Part shown: piece by piece, positions 59,787 through 64,000 of the stretch
How positions within the stretch are numbered: position 1 is the first letter of the stretch
Layout: each line of letters starts with the position of its first letter
NCBI GenBank assembly: GCA_963766375.1
Contig: CAVXZG010000006.1
Coordinates: forward strand, 1 to 64,000
DNA: 64,000 bases
Source: AC-32 sp963766375
GTDB lineage: Bacteria > Actinomycetota > Thermoleophilia > Gaiellales > Gaiellaceae
Direction of reading: 5' to 3'
The notes under the pieces: generated by a model
What the model was told of the DNA's origin: nothing
Databases searched by the model: none
Seen by the model: the letters and a program-made list of their open reading frames with translations, nothing else
Program-made: the position numbers and the translations under genes

Positions 59787-60965
59787 CTAGGCTCGTACCG
59801 AGCGGAGCGGACGGAGGAGCTGCACCCCGACGAGCGGGAACACAGCGGCGAGGGCGAAGCCGACCCGCCACGACGTAGCCGCGACGACCGCCGCGAACGC
59901 AGGCGGAACGAGCGCGCCGGCCACCGACAGCGACGTCTGCTGCATCCCGATCGCCGCGCCGCTTCGGCCACGGCCGGCGAGCTCGGCGGCCGCCGTGAAA
60001 GAGAGCCCGTTCCACGACATCGCAAAGCCGCCGGCCAAGACGAAGGCGGGCACGAGCACGCCGATCGGCGCATCGAGGACGGCCGCGACGACCGCCAGCG
60101 TGAGGCTGCTCACCGCTCCGACAATCCTCAGCGGGACGAGGCGCGAGCCGATCAGGTCCGACCAGCGGCCGGTTGCGATGCGAAGAACAGTCGCCAGCAC
60201 CTGGATCCCAGCGAGCACGGCCGCGGCCTCGCCGGGAGAGAAGCCGCGCTCATCGTGCAGGAAGAGGACGATGAAGCCCGTCACCGCCACCTGCGCGACG
60301 AGGTAGAGGCTGCTTCCGCCGCACAGCCACCAGAGCCGCCCATCGCGCAGCGTCACCCGCAGACCGCCGGGTTCGAGCACGTCCTCGGCAGCCTTTCGCT
60401 CCCGGATCACCGCGGTCCCGAAGATCGCGCCGGCGAAGCAGAGAGCGGCCAGCAGGATGAAAGCCGCGTGAAGCCCGAGGGCCGGCAGAGAGAGGGCCGA
60501 GATCAGCCCCCCGAGCGGGATCGCGGTCTGACGCACGCCCAGTGCGAGCCCCCGCTGGGAGGCCGGGAACCACTGCATGACCGCTCGCCCGCTGGCCGAG
60601 TTCACGCTGGCTCCGGCGGCACCGGCGAGAACGAGCAGCAGGATGAGCTGCGTGAAGTCGCCCGCGTGAGCGGCGCCGATCAGTGCTGCGCCACAGCCGC
60701 CGAGCCCGACGGCCAGCACGAGCCGCTCGCCGACCCTGTCGGCCAGGAGGCCCCACGGCAGCAGCGTGACGATCGGACCGATCCAGACGCTGTCGAGCAC
60801 GAGCCCGACCTGGAACAGGCTGAGGTCATAGGCATCCCGAAGCGCAGGCGCCAGCACCGGCAATCCGATCAGGACGGCCGAGAAGGAGGTCTGCGCGGCC
60901 GTGCCCGCCGCGAGCACGAGCCAGCGGTAGCGGCTCTCGGCGACCGCCGGTGTCAGCGGTCGCAC
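59787..60965 (-). CDS. MFS transporter
   Basis: 392 residues, twelve helices. GTG 60965 was chosen because no ordinary start lies nearer to the upstream dehydrogenase stop. It has VWIGPIVTLLPWGLLADRVG with the loop 2-3 motif, and LALGVRQTAIPLGGLISALS. It is placed ten bases before the allantoate amidohydrolase, so uptake of a purine or ureide is likely. The substrate is not evident from sequence. Confidence 0.88.
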   Translation of the reverse strand: MRPLTPAVAESRYRWLVLAAGTAAQTSFSAVLIGLPVLAPALRDAYDLSLFQVGLVLDSVWIGPIVTLLPWGLLADRVGERLVLAVGLGGCGAALIGAAHAGDFTQLILLLVLAGAAGASVNSASGRAVMQWFPASQRGLALGVRQTAIPLGGLISALSLPALGLHAAFILLAALCFAGAIFGTAVIRERKAAEDVLEPGGLRVTLRDGRLWWLCGGSSLYLVAQVAVTGFIVLFLHDERGFSPGEAAAVLAGIQVLATVLRIATGRWSDLIGSRLVPLRIVGAVSSLTLAVVAAVLDAPIGVLVPAFVLAGGFAMSWNGLSFTAAAELAGRGRSGAAIGMQQTSLSVAGALVPPAFAAVVAATSWRVGFALAAVFPLVGVQLLRPLRSVRA

Positions 60966-61012
60966 CGGCCGAGCCGGCGCGACCTCGTCGGTCGGCGTCG
61001 CAAGCGAGCGCC

Positions 61013-62491
61013 TTAGAGGCCGAACGGGTTGGACGGCTTCGGGCTCGTCGAGACGATCACGCTCTTCGTCTCGAGGTACGCGTCGAGCGTGTCGAGGCCG
61101 AGCTCGCGGCCGAAGCCGGACTGCTTGTAGCCGCCGAACGGGATCCCCGGGAAGGCCGTGTAGGGCATGTTGATCCCGACCGTGCCGGCCTTGATCTTCC
61201 GCGCGAGCCGGTGGCCGCGGGCCGGATCGCCCGTCCAGACGGTCGCCATCAGCCCGTAGCGCACGTCGTTCGCGATCCGCGCAGCGTCCTTCTCGTCCTC
61301 GAACGGGATCACCGTCACGACCGGACCGAAGATCTCCTCCTGGGCCACCTGCATCGAGTTGTCGACCTGCGCGAGCACCGTCGGCGGGTAGAACGCGCCC
61401 TTCCCAGCTATCGCTCCTATGTTCCCACCGGTCACGACCTCGGCGCCCTCCTCGCGGCCCGCCTCGACGTAGCCGTGCACGCGGTCGCGGTGCTCGGCCG
61501 AGATCAGGGAGCCGACCTGCGTCTCCGGGTCGAGGGGATCGCCGACCTTCAGCCTGTCCGCGGCCTCGCTGAAGCGCGCCACGAAGTCGTCGTAGGCCGG
61601 GCGCTCGACGAGCACGCGCGAGCGCGCTTCGCAGCTCTGGCCCGCCGAGTAGTAGATCGACCAGACCGAGCTCGGGATCGCGTCGTCGAGGTCGGCGTCG
61701 GCGAAGACGAGGTTCGGGCTCTTGCCACCGAGCTCGAGGATCAGGCGCTTGATCCCGTCGGAGGCGAGCCGCATGATCTCCGACCCGGTCGCGGTCGAGC
61801 CCGTGAAGGCGATCTTCTCGACTCCTGGGTGCCGCACCAGGTGCGCGCCGACGACCGGCCCTGGCCCGGGAACGACGTTGATCGTGCCGGGCGGGAAGCC
61901 CACCTCGGTGGCCAGCTCGGCCATGCGCAGCGCGGACAGCGGCGTCGCCGAGTCGGGCTTGAGGACGATCGTGCAGCCGGCGGCGAGTGCCGGCGCGAGC
62001 TTCCACGTCGTCATCATCAGCGGGTAATTCCAGGGGACGATCTGGCCGCAGACGCCGACCGGCTCCTTCAGCGAGTAGAAGAGAAGCGAGCCGCCGATCG
62101 GATTCGAGCGGCCGCCGATCGAGGCGATCGCCGAGGCGTAGAAGCGGAAGTTCTCGACGGCCTGATGGAGCTCCGCCTTGACCGAGGAGATCGCCTTGCC
62201 GACGTTGCGCGCCTCGAGCTCGGCGAGCTCCTTGCGGTTCGCGACCAGCGCGTCGGCGAGCGCGTGCAGAAGGCGTGAGCGCTCGGTGGGCGGGGTCTTG
62301 GCCCAGTCGCCCTCGAGCGCGGCGCGGGCGGCGTCCACGGCGCGGTCGACGTCGGCCTCGTTGGCCATCGCCACCTTGGCGAGCGGCTCGCCGGTGGCGG
62401 GCTCGACGAGGTCGCGCAGCTCGCCGGAGGCCGGCTCGGCCGACTCGCCGTTGATGAAAAGCCCGTACTCGCGCTCGGTTGCCACCGCCAT
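61013..62491 (-). CDS. Aldehyde dehydrogenase (betaine/aromatic aldehyde type)
   Basis: 492 residues. The catalytic cysteine is in YSAGQSCEARSRVLVE and the general base glutamate in LILELGGKSPNLVF. The cofactor site VEKIAFTGSTATGSEIMRLA and EEIFGPVVTVIPFEDEKDAA are standard ALDH features. NAD-dependent oxidation of an aldehyde is certain, the substrate open. It is preceded by a thiolase and followed by the MFS gene. Confidence 0.93.
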   Translation of the reverse strand: MAVATEREYGLFINGESAEPASGELRDLVEPATGEPLAKVAMANEADVDRAVDAARAALEGDWAKTPPTERSRLLHALADALVANRKELAELEARNVGKAISSVKAELHQAVENFRFYASAIASIGGRSNPIGGSLLFYSLKEPVGVCGQIVPWNYPLMMTTWKLAPALAAGCTIVLKPDSATPLSALRMAELATEVGFPPGTINVVPGPGPVVGAHLVRHPGVEKIAFTGSTATGSEIMRLASDGIKRLILELGGKSPNLVFADADLDDAIPSSVWSIYYSAGQSCEARSRVLVERPAYDDFVARFSEAADRLKVGDPLDPETQVGSLISAEHRDRVHGYVEAGREEGAEVVTGGNIGAIAGKGAFYPPTVLAQVDNSMQVAQEEIFGPVVTVIPFEDEKDAARIANDVRYGLMATVWTGDPARGHRLARKIKAGTVGINMPYTAFPGIPFGGYKQSGFGRELGLDTLDAYLETKSVIVSTSPKPSNPFGL

Positions 62492-62527
62492 CGCGCCGGA
62501 CGATACCGAACGCTCTACGGCCGACGA

Positions 62528-63697
62528 CTACCGCTCAAACAGCGCGGCCTGGCCCTGGCCGACGCCCACGCACAGCGTCGCCAGGCCGTAGCGGCCGCCG
62601 CGGCGGCGCAGCTCGTGCAGGAGCGAGACCACCAGGCGTGCCCCGCTCATCCCCAGCGGGTGGCCCAGCGCAATCGCGCCGCCGTTCACGTTCACGCGTT
62701 CGGGATCGAGCCCGAGCTCGCGGATCACGACAAGGCTCTGCGAGGCGAAGGCCTCGTTCAGCTCGATCAGGTCGAGCTCCTCGACGCCGACCCCCGCGCG
62801 CTCGAGCAGCTTGCTCACGGCTGGCACCGGGCCGATGCCCATCACCCGCGGGTCGACGCCGGCGACCGCCGAGCCGACGAACGCGCCGAGCGGCTCCGCT
62901 CCGAGCTCCTCCGCACGCTCCTCACTCGCGATCACGAGCGCCGCCGCGCCGTCGTTGAGCCCGCTCGAGTTGCCGGCGGTGACGGTGCCGCCCTCCCGGA
63001 AGGCGGGCTTCAGCGCGGCCAGCTTCTGCTCGCTCGTGTCGGGTCGCGGGTGCTCGTCGCGCGTCACGTCTCCGACGGGCACGAGCTCGTCCGCGAACCG
63101 CCCCGCCGAGTCCGCCTCCGCCCAGCGCTGCTGCGACTGGAGCGCGAATGCGTCCTGCTCCTCGCGCGAGACGCCGTAGCGCTCGGCCACGTTCTCGCCG
63201 GTCTCGCCCATCGACTCGAGCGGGAACATTTCCTCCATGCGCGGGTTCGGGAAGCGCCAGCCGAGGGTCGTGTCCCAGACGGTCTGGTTCCCGCGCGCGA
63301 ACGCCTGCTCGGGCTTGGCCATGACGAGCGGCGCCCGGGACATGGACTCGACCCCGCCCGCGACGAACAGGTCGCCGTCCCCAGCCGCGACCGCATGACA
63401 AGCCGAGACGACCGCCGAGAGCCCCGAGGCACAGAGCCGGTTCAGGGTCACACCCGCGACAGATTCCGGCAAACCCGCGAGCAGCGAGGCCATGCGCGCG
63501 ACGTTGCGGTTGTCCTCGCCAGCCTGGTTGGCGGCGCCGAAGTAGACGTCCTCGATCTCGCCCGCGGGCACGCCGGCCCGCTCGACTGCGGCGGCGATCA
63601 CGGTCGCCGCCAGGTCGTCCGGCCGCTCGCCCGCGAGGGCGCCTCCGTAGCGCCCAACGGGCGTCCGCACCGCCGAAAGAATGACTGCACGAGCCAT
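62528..63697 (-). CDS. Acetyl-CoA acetyltransferase / beta-ketoadipyl-CoA thiolase
   Basis: 389 residues. Catalytic residues are Cys in TLNRLCASGLSAVVSACHAV, His in GAIALGHPLGMSGARL and Cys in ATLCVGVGQGQAALF. It fits the PcaF/PaaJ branch, SVAGVTLNRLCASGLSAVVS being typical. It could finish phenylacetate breakdown begun by the paa genes 22 kb away. Located upstream of the aldehyde dehydrogenase on the same strand. Confidence 0.92.
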   Translation of the reverse strand: MARAVILSAVRTPVGRYGGALAGERPDDLAATVIAAAVERAGVPAGEIEDVYFGAANQAGEDNRNVARMASLLAGLPESVAGVTLNRLCASGLSAVVSACHAVAAGDGDLFVAGGVESMSRAPLVMAKPEQAFARGNQTVWDTTLGWRFPNPRMEEMFPLESMGETGENVAERYGVSREEQDAFALQSQQRWAEADSAGRFADELVPVGDVTRDEHPRPDTSEQKLAALKPAFREGGTVTAGNSSGLNDGAAALVIASEERAEELGAEPLGAFVGSAVAGVDPRVMGIGPVPAVSKLLERAGVGVEELDLIELNEAFASQSLVVIRELGLDPERVNVNGGAIALGHPLGMSGARLVVSLLHELRRRGGRYGLATLCVGVGQGQAALFER

Positions 63698-63725
63698 CTC
63701 GCCAGCCTATTCGACGCGCCGCGGC

Positions 63726-64000
63726 TCAGGCCGGGAGCCGCAGCAGGATCCCGGCCACGGAATCGAGCAGCCACAACTGGCCGTCCGCCGCGATGACGCC
63801 GTTGGCGAACAGACGCTTCGTGGGAGCAACCGACGAGATGACCGAGCCGTCGGCGGCGATCTTCAGAACCGCCCCGGCGACCGGATCGCCTCTCACCTCG
63901 GCGGCCGGCTCGTAGGCGACCACCCAGAGGTTGGTTCCGTCCGAGCGGACGTCGACCCCCGCGGGACCGATCTCCGTCTGCCCAAGGACGGCGCCGGTCG
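63726..64000 (-). CDS. C-terminal part of a propeller protein (Vgb/NHL-like), truncated by the window edge
   Basis: The frame enters at 64000 and ends at 63726. It reads GPAGVDVRSDGTNLWVVAYE, AGAVLKIAADGSVISSVAPT and FANGVIAADGQLWLLDSVAG, ending LLRLPA. The repeated blade pattern G-x-DG-x-LW-V is like virginiamycin B lyase or SMP-30-type propellers. The N-terminus lies outside, so function and location cannot be told. Confidence 0.6.
   Translation of the reverse strand, partial: TGAVLGQTEIGPAGVDVRSDGTNLWVVAYEPAAEVRGDPVAGAVLKIAADGSVISSVAPTKRLFANGVIAADGQLWLLDSVAGILLRLPA

Noticed and set aside
1..64000. CRISPR array, prophage or integrase
   Set aside because: No regularly spaced repeats, phage structural genes, recombinase or transposase frames were seen.

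Overview
The window comes from a very GC-rich chromosome with dense, overlapping operons, frequent GTG/TTG starts and short intergenic gaps. The gene set includes a futalosine-route menaquinone gene (mqnA), UbiD/UbiX/MenG, PaaABCD, PuuD-type urate oxidation, MoxR-DUF58-DUF4129 and no outer-membrane machinery. Together these suggest an aerobic, heterotrophic actinobacterium, most likely of the Thermoleophilia (Gaiellales/Solirubrobacterales-like). That placement is an inference from gene content, not a phylogeny.

Layout. 1-2.7 kb is a degraded or error-rich accessory stretch: a fibronectin-like fragment, a broken prolyl aminopeptidase and a broken cation-efflux gene, with three copies of a transposon-end-like repeat. 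2.9-3.4 kb holds a small secreted protein and a terminator. 15.3 down to 3.5 kb (minus strand) is a tightly coupled block: an AI-2E family permease, an ABC transporter pair, hemB, two small unknown genes, ubiD, a Bacillus-type menaquinol:cytochrome c reductase (qcrABC), ubiX (frameshifted), menG, a polyprenyl synthase and mqnA. It joins menaquinone synthesis, haem synthesis and the complex that uses both. 15.5-17.0 kb (plus) carries an M23-like protein and a YmdB phosphodiesterase. 23.1 down to 17.0 kb is an envelope/repair operon: a membrane protein, an alkaline-phosphatase-fold enzyme, pcm, acylphosphatase, GtrA and two GT87-like membrane glycosyltransferases. 23.2-24.0 kb has a cysteine-less thioredoxin fold and a CHRD protein.

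32.6 down to 24.0 kb (minus) holds a diacylglycerol-kinase-like gene, DUF4129, MoxR and DUF58, then an alpha-ketoacid dehydrogenase operon (E1alpha, E1beta, a HIRAN protein, E2). 32.6-38.9 kb contains a duplicated convergent pair: a SurA-N-like lipoprotein facing a large secreted sialidase-like propeller. One copy is riddled with indels, the other is nearly intact. 39.0-41.8 kb is a TetR regulator divergent from paaABCD, with a PaaR-type operator between them. 41.9-49.8 kb has a multicopper oxidase, a lipoprotein, a 165-bp palindromic element, DUF4389, three enoyl-CoA hydratases, an HtrA-like protease, an EthD-like protein and two DMT transporters.

49.8-60 kb is a purine-degradation cluster: a three-subunit molybdenum hydroxylase (xanthine dehydrogenase type), adenine deaminase, 8-oxoguanine deaminase, membrane urate oxidase PuuD with a cytochrome c tail, HIU hydrolase, OHCU decarboxylase, a DUF3830 protein, allantoate amidohydrolase and an MFS transporter. 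Allantoinase is not in the window. The right end has an aldehyde dehydrogenase, a thiolase and the C-terminus of a propeller protein.

At least 25 single-base frame breaks occur, clustered near 0-2.7, 32.9-35.5 and 52.4-56.7 kb, in otherwise well-conserved coding frames. They look more like sequencing or assembly indels than true gene decay, so the genes marked pseudogene may be intact in the organism.
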